This document shows, piece by piece, positions 35,376-45,186 of a DNA stretch of 64,000 nucleotides (positions are counted from its first letter, which is position 1; every line of letters starts with the position of its first letter). The notes beneath the pieces were generated by a model. The model ran no database searches. It had not been told where the DNA came from and saw only the letters and a program-made list of their open reading frames with translations. The stretch comes from G965222535 sp965222535. Its GTDB lineage: Bacteria > Pseudomonadota > Gammaproteobacteria > HK1. The stretch spans positions 2,666,001 to 2,730,000 of the forward strand of contig OZ244957.1 in NCBI GenBank assembly GCA_965222535.1, in the 5' to 3' direction. Position numbers and translations under genes: made by a program.

Positions 35376-35800
35376 TGTGATACGGGCATTGGGGGGATAA
35401 GTCGATTTAGGAGTGGCTGGAGAGCGCTACGAAACCCCTCTTCGCGAGGATATCGAAGCACCATTGAGGCGTGTTTATTAGAGAAATGGCATATACATAA
35501 TACAGGTGCTTTCGAGAGGTCTGCGAGGCCATTCGCCGACTAAGGGTGTACCAGCGCAATGTACTGTAGGGAACCTCGAATAACCTCAGTGGGATGGGGG
35601 TTTGGGGGAAGGGACATGCTCTCCTGTAACGTAAGCCGTTGATTTATAATCATTCCTCCAATAGACAAGCCCCGCAGGGTGTTACTGCTGATGGCATTGC
35701 GGGCAACCCGACCTTTGCCCCGCGCCGGGCGTATTGGCTACTTACGCCTGCTGCCGAACCGCCAAGCGCCTTGGTCGTCTAGCTGCCAATAAATACGTGT
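35376..35800. other. Region upstream of ppc, contains repeat copy only
   Basis: Besides the dispersed-repeat body at 35569-35680, I see no gene. The remainder contains a loose inverted motif (CTACGAAACCCCTCTTCGCGA) near 35429 that may be a worn hairpin half. Confidence 0.45.
35569..35680. repeat. Dispersed repeat copy, hairpin end missing
   Basis: GGGAACCTCGAATAACCTC, GGGATGGGGGTTTGGGGGAA, GTAACGTAAGCCGTTGATTT, CCAATAGACAAGCCCCGCAG, then unrelated bases where the hairpin would start. A truncated ~112 bp copy. Confidence 0.78.
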
Positions 35801-36118
35801 TCAGGCATGGTGATGCAATCCGATCACGCCGATCACGATCAGCGCGATGAACATCAGCTTCATCGGCGTTACCACTTCTCCAAGAAACAGGAAACCCAGC
35901 AGCGCTATCAGAGCAATGCCGACACCGGACCAGATCGCATAGACGATGCTCATATCGATGGTCTTCATCGACAGATTAACCATCACCAAGGCGATGATGA
36001 AAAAAACAACGCACAGGATACTCGGGATGAGCTTGGTGAAACCATAGGAGAGCTTCATGCTCAGCGTCCCGACAACCTCAACCACGATCCCAATCCCGAG
36101 ATAAACCCATCCATTCAT
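35801..36118 (-). CDS. Small multidrug resistance (SMR/EmrE-like) transporter
   Basis: 105 residues from the ATG at 36118, which gives the typical start MNGWVYLGIGIVVEVVGT with the conserved membrane Glu at 14; a Met 7 codons earlier is less likely. Four transmembrane helices, as in EmrE: a proton-coupled antiporter of cationic compounds or guanidinium. The family includes betaine/choline exporters, relevant given the trimethylammonium genes elsewhere, but the substrate is not determined. Confidence 0.9.
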   Translation of the reverse strand: MNGWVYLGIGIVVEVVGTLSMKLSYGFTKLIPSILCVVFFIIALVMVNLSMKTIDMSIVYAIWSGVGIALIALLGFLFLGEVVTPMKLMFIALIVIGVIGLHHHA

Positions 36119-36155
36119 TCGCTTCGCCCACCCATGCACTCATGCGTCCATGCCA

Positions 36156-36932
36156 TCATTCAGGCATTCGCGGACACAGGGTTTCGGTGTTGCCATCGAC
36201 GCCGATAATCTGCCCTGAAATATGCTGTCCATAATGCGACGCAAGGAACACGATCAAGTGCGCAATTTCGCTTGCTTCAACGAAACATCGCATTGAGGTG
36301 CTGATAGCATAAAGTTCCCTGACTGTTGCGTGGCTGAGATTTTCCGCCGCCGCATGGGCGGCAACCACCTGTTGCATCCGCTCACCGTTGACGTTGCCCG
36401 GTACAATCCCGTTAACGCGGATATTGTAACGCCCCAACTCCATTGCCAAGGTCTTCGTCAACCCGACAGCGCCCCACTTGGCTGCGGCATAAGGGCTGCG
36501 ATTAGGGAAGCCGAGGACGCCAGCCGCCGAGATCAGATTGATCAACACCCCGTGGCGTTGGCGTTTGAACACTGGTACCGCTTGGCGGCTGAAATAAAAC
36601 TGGGAATTCAGGCAGACGTTGATGGTGTGCACCCAATCGGCTATCGCGATCGCCTCAATTGGCGCGGTGGGGCCTGCGATACCCGCATTGTTAATCAGAA
36701 TATCGAGTCCCTCGATCAGCACCTGCTGCATCACCGCAGCCACCGCCGATGGTTCACCTACATCGCAGTGAAAGCAGTGGATGTCAGCGGGTAGCTGCGC
36801 TAATGCCTCTTGATCAATATCGGCGGTGAATACCGTGGCACCAGCGGTGCGCAGCGCTAGGCAGGTAGCGCGACCGATGCCAACTGCGCCGGCGCTGACG
36901 AACGCGCGTTTGCCGTCTAATCTGAGTTCCAT
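36156..36932 (-). CDS. Short-chain dehydrogenase/reductase
   Basis: 258 residues from the ATG at 36932 (GGGCAG upstream); a longer frame adds an unlikely His-rich head. Classical SDR features: the cofactor loop VSAGAVGIGRA (Ser-Ala replaces the usual Thr-Gly), LINNAGIAG, catalytic Ser in NLISAAG and Y-x3-K in SPYAAAKWG. The acidic D after the second strand (FTADIDQ) suggests NAD preference. The substrate is not known. It lies 37 bases upstream of the SMR gene on the same strand. Confidence 0.88.
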   Translation of the reverse strand: MELRLDGKRAFVSAGAVGIGRATCLALRTAGATVFTADIDQEALAQLPADIHCFHCDVGEPSAVAAVMQQVLIEGLDILINNAGIAGPTAPIEAIAIADWVHTINVCLNSQFYFSRQAVPVFKRQRHGVLINLISAAGVLGFPNRSPYAAAKWGAVGLTKTLAMELGRYNIRVNGIVPGNVNGERMQQVVAAHAAAENLSHATVRELYAISTSMRCFVEASEIAHLIVFLASHYGQHISGQIIGVDGNTETLCPRMPE

Positions 36933-36997
36933 TGCTGCCCTTAATGATCGCTGGTGGTGGTGCGGCGGCGGCTGGCTGCTGTGCCGCGTTAGTTTAT

Positions 36998-37040
36998 GGG
37001 TGCCTCGAAAAGCTGGCAAAGCTGTTTTTTCGGGGCACCC
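36998..37040. repeat. Hairpin half of the dispersed repeat
   Basis: GGGTGCCTCGAAAAGCTGGC-AAA-GCTGTTTTTTCGGGGCACCC: stem-loop only, 43 bp, lying 5' of the SDR gene. Confidence 0.78.
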
Positions 37041-37276
37041 TTATAAAGAAGCCCTGAAGCGTGCGATTGTCGCGCTGGGTGTTTGAGCAGACGCACTTAG
37101 ACGCGTGCAGGCGTTTGGCGACTTTAACCGTCTTTGCACCCAAGCGTCTTTATTTGGGGCGCGTGCTCGGATGATGCTTCGCCAACCACTACGCAACGCT
37201 GCTATTATAACGAATATCTGCTGCCCGTACTTGAGCCAATCGACCCACCTCAGCACCGCCCTTGGGTGTTTCATGA
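37041..37276. other. Intergenic stretch without recognisable gene
   Basis: Between two repeat copies. Nothing with coding features or RNA-like structure was seen. It may be remnant DNA between repeat insertions. Confidence 0.4.
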
Positions 37277-37425
37277 GGGAACCTCGAAAAACCCAACGGG
37301 ACGGCGGTTTGGGGGAAGGGGTATGCTCATCTGTGTCGTAAGCCGTTGATTTATAACCCTTCCCCAATAGACAAACCCCACAGGGTACCTCGAAAAGCTA
37401 GCCGATCTGGTTTTTCGAGGTACCC
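37277..37425. repeat. Full-length 149 bp dispersed repeat, best-preserved copy
   Basis: It starts GGGAACCTCGAAAAACCC and ends GGTTTTTCGAGGTACCC, a 15-17 bp inverted terminal repeat. Inside lie the G-rich tract GGTTTGGGGGAAGGGG, GTAAGCCGTTGATTTATAAC, CCTTCCCCAATAGAC and the terminal hairpin. It works as the reference copy for the family in this window. Confidence 0.85.
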
Positions 37426-37679
37426 ATGATTGAATTTGTCACCGATTAGCGGATAATGGCACCCGATGCAGTGCTAGGCGGACCTACATGTTATTATTTC
37501 GACAAGCTGGACGCCAAACTCACAACATGCAAATCCTAAGGGTCAGCGCAGCGTTACTTCTTGCGTTTCCGTGCGTTGCCTTGGAATGTTGCGTATCTAG
37601 AGTACTATTTTCGTAACAACCGATACCCATGTTCGGTATTGTCGCTTTTGCACTATGGTTAACCAAGAGGATCACAATC

Positions 37680-38645
37680 ATGAGAAAATTGTTGCTTACC
37701 GGTGTTAGCGTCGTCGCGCTTGCCGCAGCCAGTATCAGCACTGGCTTTGCGGCGCAGCAGTTCATTTCGATTGGCACCGGTGGTGTGACGGGGGTTTACT
37801 ACCCCACTGGCGGGGCTATTTGCCGTTTAGTCAACAAAAACCGTAAGACCCACGGGATCCGTTGCTCAGCTGAATCGACGGGTGGCTCGATCTACAATAT
37901 CAACACCATCCGCACGGGTGAGTTGGAATTTGGAGTGGCTCAGTCGGACTGGCAATACCACGCTTACCATGGCACTTCAAAGTTTGCTGATCAAGGCAAG
38001 TTCAGCAAACTACGTGCGGTGTTCTCAGTGCACCCAGAGCCAGTAACGGTGATCGCAAGAGGTGACTCGGGGATCTACCATATCCTTGATTTGAAGGGCA
38101 AGCGCGTTAATATCGGCAATCCTGGATCCGGTACGCGCGGCACTTGGGAAGTGATTGAAGAAGCACTCGGCTGGCAGCGCAGCGATCTGAAGCTCGCGGC
38201 GGAAATGAAATCGGCCGAAACCGGTCAAGCCGTGTGCGATGGCAAAATTGACGCGTACTTCTGGCTGGTGGGGCACCCTTCAGCACTGACGCAGGAATCG
38301 CTGGCTACCTGCGACGCCCACTTGGTCAATGTCACCGGCCGCACGATCGACAAACTAATTGCCGATAACTCTTATTATCGCAGCGCCACAATTCCTGCCG
38401 GTATGTACAACAACCCCTCCGATATCCAAACCTTCGGGGTTGGCGCAACGTTTGTAACCAGCGCTGAGGTGCCCGACCATGTCGTGTACACAGTGGTCAA
38501 AGCGGTGTTCGATAACTTCGCCGGTTTCAAGAAGCTCCATCCAGCGTTTGCCAACCTAGTCGAAAAGCAGATGATCAGCGATTCGCTGTCAGCACCGCTG
38601 CACCGAGGTGCCATCAAGTACTACAAAGAGCGCGGTTGGATGTAA
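37680..38645 (+). CDS. TAXI-family TRAP transporter solute-binding protein
   Basis: 321 residues from the ATG at 37680 (AAGAGGATC upstream). The signal peptide MRKLLLTGVSVVALAAAS..GFA is cleaved before AQQF, so the protein is periplasmic. The fold start FISIGTGGVTGVYYPTGGA is the TAXI hallmark. It captures a solute, often an amino or dicarboxylic acid such as glutamate, and hands it to the fused permease encoded next. The ligand is not predictable. A perfect palindrome follows the stop codon. Confidence 0.93.
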   Translation: MRKLLLTGVSVVALAAASISTGFAAQQFISIGTGGVTGVYYPTGGAICRLVNKNRKTHGIRCSAESTGGSIYNINTIRTGELEFGVAQSDWQYHAYHGTSKFADQGKFSKLRAVFSVHPEPVTVIARGDSGIYHILDLKGKRVNIGNPGSGTRGTWEVIEEALGWQRSDLKLAAEMKSAETGQAVCDGKIDAYFWLVGHPSALTQESLATCDAHLVNVTGRTIDKLIADNSYYRSATIPAGMYNNPSDIQTFGVGATFVTSAEVPDHVVYTVVKAVFDNFAGFKKLHPAFANLVEKQMISDSLSAPLHRGAIKYYKERGWM

Positions 38646-38664
38646 GTAACGCTCAGCAACTGAA

Positions 38665-38692
38665 CGGGTGGGCGCTGATCAGCGCCCACCCG
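38665..38692. terminator. Strong intercistronic palindrome
   Basis: CGGGTGGGCGCT-GATC-AGCGCCCACCCG, a 12 bp perfect stem. No T-run follows, so it is more likely an mRNA-stabilising or attenuating hairpin between the binding-protein and permease genes. That would allow more binding protein than permease to be made. Confidence 0.6.
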
Positions 38693-38840
38693 CAAGGACC
38701 GTCTGGCATTTCTTTGAGTGCGCTGCGGTGACTTTCCCAAACTTCACTGAGGCACCTCTCTTACCCTTGGAACAATCAAGAGCATTGATCGCGGCTATGG
38801 GGTTGTCGACGAGGCGCTCCTTTCAAAATATTTAAGAAAA

Positions 38841-41462
38841 ATGAGCCCTGCAAAAGAGAACACTCGAGTTACAGCGGCTACGGTGGATGATTTTGTCGCC
38901 CGCATTGAGAGCGGTGGGCGCAGTCCCAGCGGCTGGCAAGGAAAGTTGATTCTCACGGTAGCTTTCGTGTGGGCTGTGTTCCAACTGTATGTGGCCTCCA
39001 ACTTACCGTATTGGCTGACCGAGGTCAGCGGTATCAGCATGGTCGTTACCAACTCTGATGCACGCTTGGTGCATTTGTCGTTCGGGTTATTTCTGGCGTC
39101 CCTAGTGTTTCCGCTGTTCAGTGCCAGCGAGCGCGAGCGGATCCCTTGGTACGACTGGTTGTTGGCCCTCGCGGGGGTGGCATCCTGTTTTTATATCATC
39201 GTGCAACGCGATGCGATTGCGGTGCGCGCCGGATTGCCGACCAGCGGCGATTTGATCGCCTCATCCGTCGGCATGATCATCCTTGGCATCGCGGTTTACC
39301 GCGCGCTGGGGCTACCGCTGCTGATCGTCGCCAGCGTCTTCGTCTGCTACGTGTTTTTTGGTCATGTCGACTGGTTGCCGGAAGCTATCCAGTGGAAGGG
39401 GGCCTCCTATGGCAAAGCGATGTGGCACTACTGGATGCAAAACGAGGGCGTCTTCGGGGTTGCCTTGGGGGTATCGTCGTCGCTGATCTTTTTATTCGTG
39501 CTGTTTGGCGCAATCCTAGAAAAAGCCGGCGCGGGAAACTATTTCATCAAGTTTGCGTTCGCCGCGCTGGGGCATTTCCGCGGCGGGCCGGCAAAGGCGG
39601 CGGTGGTCGCATCGGCGCTCAGCGGGATGTATTCGGGTTCCTCGATCGCCAACACCGTGACCACCGGTACATTCACCATCCCGCTGATGAAAAAGACCGG
39701 CTTCTCCGCCGAGAAAGCCGGCGCCGTTGAGGTTGCTTCATCGACCAACGGGCAACTGATGCCGCCGGTGATGGGCGCCGCGGCATTCCTGATTGCAGAA
39801 TTCACTGGCATCAGCTACACCGAGATTCTCAAGCATGCCCTGCTCCCGGCGGTGGTGTCGTATATTGCACTGATCTACATCGTGCATCTGGAAGCGATGA
39901 AGCTCGACCTGCAGGGCCTCCCCAAGCCGCCATCGCGTTTTTCTCTGATGCAAAAAATGATCGGCTTCCTAGGTGGTTTTATCGGCATCGGCGTGCTCGG
40001 CCTGCTGGTGTATTACGGCTTGGGGTGGATCAAAGTTGCCGCTCCCGAATTGGCGTTTCCGATCGTGGCTGCCGGCTGCGCGCTGATCTACCTGGTCCTG
40101 ATCTGGATCGCCGCCCACCAGCCTGACCTCATGATTGACGATCCGAACGCCCCGATCACCGAGTTGCCGCGCACCGGCGAGACGGCGATCACGGGCTTGT
40201 TCTATATCCTGCCGATCGTGCTCCTGATCTGGTGCATCGTCATTGAACGTCTGTCCCCCGGCTTGTCAGCACTGTGGGCAAGCATCGCGATGATTATCGT
40301 GGCCCTGACGCAACACCCGCTGAAAGCCATCATCCGTGGCAGTGGTAACATCCGACGGCAGTTTGGCATCGGCTGGAAGCAGTGGATTGAGGGCATGATC
40401 TCCGGGGCACGCAATATGGTGAGCATTTCGGTCGCCACCGGCGCGGCGGGAATCATCGTCGGCACCATATCGCTGACTGGTGCCCACCAGGTCATCGGCG
40501 AATTTATCGAAATTCTGTCCGGCGGGCATCTGATGGTAATGCTGCTGTTAGTCGCGGTGATGAGTCTAATCCTCGGAATGGGGTTGCCGACTACCGCTAA
40601 CTACATCGTGGTATCGTCATTAATGGCCCCGGTGGTGCTCGCCCTAGGTGCCAAAAGCGGGCTCATCATCCCGCTGATCGCAGTGCATCTGTTCGTGTTT
40701 TACTTTGGTATTCTGGCCGACGACACCCCACCGGTGGGGCTTGCTGCACTGGCGGCGGCGGCGATCTCTAAAGGCGATCCGATCCAAACTGGCATCCAGG
40801 GGTTCGCCTATGACATCCGCACCGCATTACTGCCGTTCTTGTTCATCTTCAACACCGAATTGCTACTGATCGATGTCAGTTGGCACCAAGCGTTGTTCGT
40901 GTTTTTGATTGCGGCGGCTGCGATGATGTTGTTCGCCGCAGCAACGCAGGGATTTATGCTGACGCGCAACAAATGGTGGGAGACGGTAGCCATGCTGTTA
41001 GTGGCTTTCACCCTGTTTCGCCCAGGCTATTGGCTGGATAAGTTCGATCCGCCATATGACAGTCACCCACCAGCAGCGCTATACGAAGTCGTCGGTCAGG
41101 CGCTTCCCAATGGGGTGCTCACGATGGTTATCAGTGGTCCCGATTTCGATAGCGGTAAGCCCACCAGCACCACCATCTTGGTACCGCTCGGCAATCGCGC
41201 CGCAGCGATCAAGCGGATGAACCAGGCAGGGTTAACCATCAGCGTCGAGGATGGGTTGGCGCGCATCGGTGAGCCGCTGCCAGGGAGCGAGTTCTTTGAG
41301 CAGATCGGTACATTGTTCGATTACTATGACGATCAACGGCCGGTGCAAGTGAGCGCTGTTCTCCAAAAGGCCGAACGCGTCGCTAAATATGTTTTCTACC
41401 TGCCAGCACTGGCGTTGTTGGTGCTGATCATATTTAGCCAGCGACGGCGACTGCGGCGCTAA
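38841..41462 (+). CDS. TRAP transporter permease, fused 4TM/12TM (DctQM-like)
   Basis: 873 residues with about 18-20 membrane segments. The N-terminal ~200 residues are the DctQ-like part, then the DctM-like part with GMYSGSSIANTVTTGTFTIP, STNGQLMPPVMGAAAFL, LGMGLPTTANYIV and ILADDTPPVGLAA, all TAXI-type TRAP signatures. A soluble C-terminal loop (about 750-845) precedes a final helix. It drives sodium- or proton-coupled uptake with the adjacent binding protein. Its start is 195 bases after the binding-protein stop. Confidence 0.93.
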   Translation: MSPAKENTRVTAATVDDFVARIESGGRSPSGWQGKLILTVAFVWAVFQLYVASNLPYWLTEVSGISMVVTNSDARLVHLSFGLFLASLVFPLFSASERERIPWYDWLLALAGVASCFYIIVQRDAIAVRAGLPTSGDLIASSVGMIILGIAVYRALGLPLLIVASVFVCYVFFGHVDWLPEAIQWKGASYGKAMWHYWMQNEGVFGVALGVSSSLIFLFVLFGAILEKAGAGNYFIKFAFAALGHFRGGPAKAAVVASALSGMYSGSSIANTVTTGTFTIPLMKKTGFSAEKAGAVEVASSTNGQLMPPVMGAAAFLIAEFTGISYTEILKHALLPAVVSYIALIYIVHLEAMKLDLQGLPKPPSRFSLMQKMIGFLGGFIGIGVLGLLVYYGLGWIKVAAPELAFPIVAAGCALIYLVLIWIAAHQPDLMIDDPNAPITELPRTGETAITGLFYILPIVLLIWCIVIERLSPGLSALWASIAMIIVALTQHPLKAIIRGSGNIRRQFGIGWKQWIEGMISGARNMVSISVATGAAGIIVGTISLTGAHQVIGEFIEILSGGHLMVMLLLVAVMSLILGMGLPTTANYIVVSSLMAPVVLALGAKSGLIIPLIAVHLFVFYFGILADDTPPVGLAALAAAAISKGDPIQTGIQGFAYDIRTALLPFLFIFNTELLLIDVSWHQALFVFLIAAAAMMLFAAATQGFMLTRNKWWETVAMLLVAFTLFRPGYWLDKFDPPYDSHPPAALYEVVGQALPNGVLTMVISGPDFDSGKPTSTTILVPLGNRAAAIKRMNQAGLTISVEDGLARIGEPLPGSEFFEQIGTLFDYYDDQRPVQVSAVLQKAERVAKYVFYLPALALLVLIIFSQRRRLRR

Positions 41463-41595
41463 GGTAGCGAAAAGAAAGGGGCAGCGGAAGCACTGAGGCG
41501 CTTGCATCAGAAGCACCTGTGCACGTTTGATACGCTGCTGCCGTCTGTGATTTGTTTCATCCTCCAACTGACAGCCTTACATAACAGCTTCGCAC

Positions 41596-42225
41596 ATGGA
41601 ACACGACAGCGCCAACCCAAGCTTATTAAGCCAAACCTACGGACTCAGCTGCGAAAAGGTGAATGCGCACTATGCTGACTGGGCTTCTACTTACGAGCAA
41701 GAGCTGCTGGATAACGGCTATGTGACCCCCGGTCGCTGCGCCGCGGCGTTAGCCGGTTGCGTTGCGGATCGATCGCAGCCGGTACTGGACATTGGTTGTG
41801 GCACTGGACTATCAGGGCTTGCATTGCGCAGCGCCGGGTTTGAGGTCGTTGATGGAATCGATTTTTCAGCACCGATGCTGGCGTATGCGGCACAAAAGCC
41901 ATCTCTTTACCGCCAGTTGATGCAGATCGATTTAAACTACCCGCTGGATATTGCCGTTGGTAGCTACGCCCAGGCTTGCGCGGCCGGAGTTATTTCTCCA
42001 GGTCATGCACCACCGGCGACGATTGCGGAGGTATTGCATCGATTGGCTGAAGGCGGATGCTTTGTGTTATCGCTCAACGATCACGCACTGGCTGAGGTGG
42101 AATTCCCTAGGGCTGTGGATGCCGTTATCGCCAACGGCAGTGCAGAGCTGCTGGTTGATGAATACGGTGACCACATAACCGGCATTGGTTTGCGATCGAG
42201 GGTCTGCGTGTTGCGCAAAGTTTAG
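41596..42225 (+). CDS. Class I SAM-dependent methyltransferase
   Basis: 209 residues with motif I VLDIGCGTG near 63-71, the acidic post-I residue in GIDFSAPML, and a Rossmann-like body ending in VCVLRKV. It has no catalytic signature beyond SAM binding. The substrate cannot be assigned. It follows the TRAP permease by 133 bases on the same strand and could belong to its transcription unit. Confidence 0.8.
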   Translation: MEHDSANPSLLSQTYGLSCEKVNAHYADWASTYEQELLDNGYVTPGRCAAALAGCVADRSQPVLDIGCGTGLSGLALRSAGFEVVDGIDFSAPMLAYAAQKPSLYRQLMQIDLNYPLDIAVGSYAQACAAGVISPGHAPPATIAEVLHRLAEGGCFVLSLNDHALAEVEFPRAVDAVIANGSAELLVDEYGDHITGIGLRSRVCVLRKV

Positions 42226-42381
42226 ATCTGGGATCGCTGTAACGAAAGCTAAACACTCCCTCCTCTCCCCTCCCCTTCCCTTCTTCTCTTGAATAGCAGT
42301 TGGAGGGCTTGTCTATTGAGAGAAGGGCTATCAATCAATAACTATCTCCTCCCTTATCTGAAACCAAAAACACCTGCAAAA
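42226..42381. other. Intergenic region with a partial dispersed repeat
   Basis: Bases ~42298-42352 contain GGGCTTGTCTATTGAGAGAA and ATCAATAACT, the inner part of the dispersed repeat in reverse orientation without its ends. It lies just before the ThDP enzyme gene and may carry its promoter. Confidence 0.5.
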
Positions 42382-43944
42382 ATGAATGGCGCTGAAAGCT
42401 TGGTACGCACCCTGATTGCCTCTGGTGTGGAGGTTTGTTTCACCAACCCCGGTACTTCAGAAATGCACTTTGTTGCAGCACTTGATCGGGTGCCGGGCAT
42501 GCGCTGTATCTTGGGTTTGTTTGAGGGTGTCGTCACTGGTGCCGCCGATGGGTATGCGCGGATGCACGGGCGTCCGGCGTGTACTCTGTTGCACCTCGGG
42601 CCCGGCTTTGCGAACGGCTTTGCGAACCTGCACAATGCCCGCAAAGCGCGCACCCCTGTCGTCAATATTGTCGGCGATCATGCAACCCGCCATTTGGCTT
42701 ACGATGCGCCGCTGACTGCCGACATAAAAGGCGTTGCGGGTCCGGTTTCCCATTGGCTGCGCAGCGCGATCAATGCCGATCATGTCGCCGTTGATGGCGC
42801 TGCTGCAGTCGCTGCCGCATGCTCTCACCCAGGGCGCATCGCGACGCTGATCCTGCCTGCCGACACCGCTTGGGGAGATGCCAGCGCCGTCGCGCCACCG
42901 ATGGCGGCGACACCTGCGGAAGCAGTAGAAGCAGCAACGATACAAGCGATTGCCGGGGTGTTACGGCGCCGTGTGCCAAGCGCCATCTATCTAGGCGGCA
43001 AGGCGTTGTCCGGACGTTCGCTGGAGGTTGCCGGCCGCATTGCGCAAGCCACTGGCGCGCAGTTGTTAGCCCCAACTGCGAATGCACGCCACGAGCGCGG
43101 CGGCGGCAGAGTCGCGGTACCGCGAGTGCCGTATCTAGTTGATCGTGCGGCGGCGCTGTTGCGCGGACTCGAAAACCTGATTCTGGTCGGTGTTGAGGCA
43201 CCGGTCGCCTTCTTTTCTTATCCCAATAAACCCAGCCTGCTCGCGCCGCCGGGCTGCGCTGTGCATGCGCTGGCGACACCGCTCCAAGACAGTCAGCAGG
43301 CGCTGCAAGCCTTGGCCGATGAACTGAACGCCAACACCGCTGCCAACGGCATGGTAAGAGCCACTCCGACTACGGATGGATTGCCCACCGCTACAGCAAA
43401 ACTCAGCATCGCCAACGTCAGTCGCATCATCGCTGAGATGATCCCCGAAGATAGCATTGTTATTGATGAGGCAATCACTGTCGGACGTGATCTGGATCGC
43501 TACACCATCGGCGCGAAACCGCATGACTGGCTGCAAATCTGCGGTGGCGCGATTGGCATCGGTCTGCCGTTGGCGATCGGCGCGGCAGTGGCGTGCCCAC
43601 AACGTAAGGTGATTGGTTTGCAAGCCGACGGCAGCGCGATGTACACCATTCAGGCGCTGTGGACTCAGGCGCGCGAGAATCTGAACATCACCACCGTGGT
43701 GTTCGCTAACCGCAAATACGAAATACTGCTGCATGAACTGCACAACGTAGGTGCCACATCCCCAGGGAGACGTGCGCTGGATATGTTGTCGCTGGATCGG
43801 CCCTACCTAGATTTTTGCGCCTTGGCTGGCGGCATGGGAGTTGAGTCGGTGCGAGTGAGCAACTGCGGTAGTCTAATGCAGGCACTGCGCCACGGTATAG
43901 CCACCAATGCTCCGTATCTAATCGAAGTAATGATGGAAGAGTAA
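42382..43944 (+). CDS. Thiamine-diphosphate enzyme, acetolactate-synthase/benzoylformate-decarboxylase-like
   Basis: 520 residues from the ATG at 42382 (MNGAESLVRTL); the frame is open 31 codons further upstream, but that part overlaps a partial repeat. The Glu that activates ThDP lies in LGLFEGVVTGAADGYAR. The ThDP-binding stretch is ADGSAMYTIQALWTQ..NRKYEIL (A instead of G in the usual GDG). It is not an anabolic AHAS: no FAD-domain signature and no small subunit nearby. It likely decarboxylates a 2-oxo acid or ligates one; substrate unknown. Confidence 0.82.
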   Translation: MNGAESLVRTLIASGVEVCFTNPGTSEMHFVAALDRVPGMRCILGLFEGVVTGAADGYARMHGRPACTLLHLGPGFANGFANLHNARKARTPVVNIVGDHATRHLAYDAPLTADIKGVAGPVSHWLRSAINADHVAVDGAAAVAAACSHPGRIATLILPADTAWGDASAVAPPMAATPAEAVEAATIQAIAGVLRRRVPSAIYLGGKALSGRSLEVAGRIAQATGAQLLAPTANARHERGGGRVAVPRVPYLVDRAAALLRGLENLILVGVEAPVAFFSYPNKPSLLAPPGCAVHALATPLQDSQQALQALADELNANTAANGMVRATPTTDGLPTATAKLSIANVSRIIAEMIPEDSIVIDEAITVGRDLDRYTIGAKPHDWLQICGGAIGIGLPLAIGAAVACPQRKVIGLQADGSAMYTIQALWTQARENLNITTVVFANRKYEILLHELHNVGATSPGRRALDMLSLDRPYLDFCALAGGMGVESVRVSNCGSLMQALRHGIATNAPYLIEVMMEE

Positions 43945-44226
43945 GCAAATACCCAGAAATATAAAGGGGATTTTCTATTGGAAAATGACTCTTCCAACAA
44001 TCATTTCGTGGTGCCGTTGAGCGGATCGGGAGTCCAGCGAACGGCGCGCCGCAGGTGCTTCTCATTAAAAATAAAACAATCCCTTCCATCAAACCCCCAG
44101 TTTTTTGAGGTTCCTAGAGGAAGTTCTGCTATTTCATCCGCGATCAATGAATATCCAAAGAAATAGCTGATAACTTTTATTAAAGAATCAATAAACCATC
44201 CTGCAAAATATATTGGTGGCAAAAGA
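43945..44226. other. Junction region: partial repeat then duplicated leader
   Basis: Bases 44079-44115 are the end of a dispersed repeat in reverse orientation (CCCTTCCATCAAACCCCCAG, TTTTTTGAGGTTCC). Bases 44116-44226 are a 111 bp leader that recurs almost exactly at 45480-45589 before the second gene copy. The duplicated unit thus begins exactly at the repeat border. Confidence 0.7.
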
Positions 44227-45186
44227 ATGAATATTCTGAGAAAAATCCAACATAAAATCTTACTGAATTGTGGTGTTATAAAAGAACACTATGTGGTTTA
44301 TAAAGCAACTGGCGGGATCACGCATATGCTCAGGGGCTTAGCAGAGTGTATCGATTATGCGGAGAGTAACCATTATTTCTTAATCATAGACTGCAAACTT
44401 GCACCAGAGTTTGGTGTGAAATTTGAGGATATATTTTATTTAAAAAACATTTATTATTCTGAAGATTATAATATTTTAAGTAGAAAAATAATAGGAACTC
44501 TACCTTCAGAATTTCCACTTGCACGAGCAAAATATATACATCAGGAATTACCTATAATAGCCGCAACACACTATCAAATCATGAGTAATCCAATTTTCAC
44601 TGCAGAATTAAATGGATTTTCTGAGATTAATAACAATGGAAAAATAGAATGTTATGCAGGGAATGGAAATAAATTATTTAATCATTATCTTCCAATTATG
44701 TTAAAGCACCTTCGGGTACAAAAAGGAATAATGCAAAAGATATTAGAAAATAAAATAAGAAAGCCTTATGTTGGTGTTCATTTCAGAAACAACGAAAAGA
44801 AAAATTCAATTGATCCTATTTATCAAGAAGTAATAAAAATTTTAACCGAGAATGAATATTTAAATTTAATTTATCTAGCAACCGATGATAAATATTCTAT
44901 AGAAAAATTCAAAGAATTTCTGATGCAATTTAATCAACAAACGAAGCGTGAAATATCTTTAAAACACCAAACAGGAATGCCATATAATTCAGGAGGTGTT
45001 CTTTGTGCAATCCACGAAAAAGTATTAATGGAGAAATGGGGAATGAGCAAATTAGATTTCCAAATCAAGGTTTTAGAAGACATGTATTTATTATACCATA
45101 GCACTTTTTTTATTCCTAGCCCTAAGTCTGGATACTCCAGTTTAGTAAACGTTATGAGAAAAGCAGGCGATTGCTTTATTAAATAA
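44227..45186 (+). CDS. Putative fucosyltransferase-like glycosyltransferase (copy 1)
   Basis: 319 residues, AT-rich. The motif YVGVHFRNNE (181-190) resembles the conserved H-x-R-x-x-[DE] loop of GT11/GT23-type fucosyltransferases (NodZ, FUT8), which binds the GDP-sugar. The C-terminal SGYSSLVNVM also fits that superfamily. No membrane segment. It is probably a cytosolic enzyme adding a deoxysugar to a surface glycan. The resemblance is limited to short motifs, so the family is tentative. A ~90% identical copy follows 1,363 bases downstream. Confidence 0.5.
   Translation: MNILRKIQHKILLNCGVIKEHYVVYKATGGITHMLRGLAECIDYAESNHYFLIIDCKLAPEFGVKFEDIFYLKNIYYSEDYNILSRKIIGTLPSEFPLARAKYIHQELPIIAATHYQIMSNPIFTAELNGFSEINNNGKIECYAGNGNKLFNHYLPIMLKHLRVQKGIMQKILENKIRKPYVGVHFRNNEKKNSIDPIYQEVIKILTENEYLNLIYLATDDKYSIEKFKEFLMQFNQQTKREISLKHQTGMPYNSGGVLCAIHEKVLMEKWGMSKLDFQIKVLEDMYLLYHSTFFIPSPKSGYSSLVNVMRKAGDCFIK

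Noticed and set aside
36933..37019. N-terminal extension of the SDR protein (start at 37019)
   Set aside because: The extra residues are His/Pro/Gln-rich, overlap repeat DNA and precede a better ATG with a ribosome site.
39146..39730. 194-codon plus-strand frame inside the TRAP permease gene
   Set aside because: Arg/Gly-rich shadow in another frame of a well-supported membrane protein.
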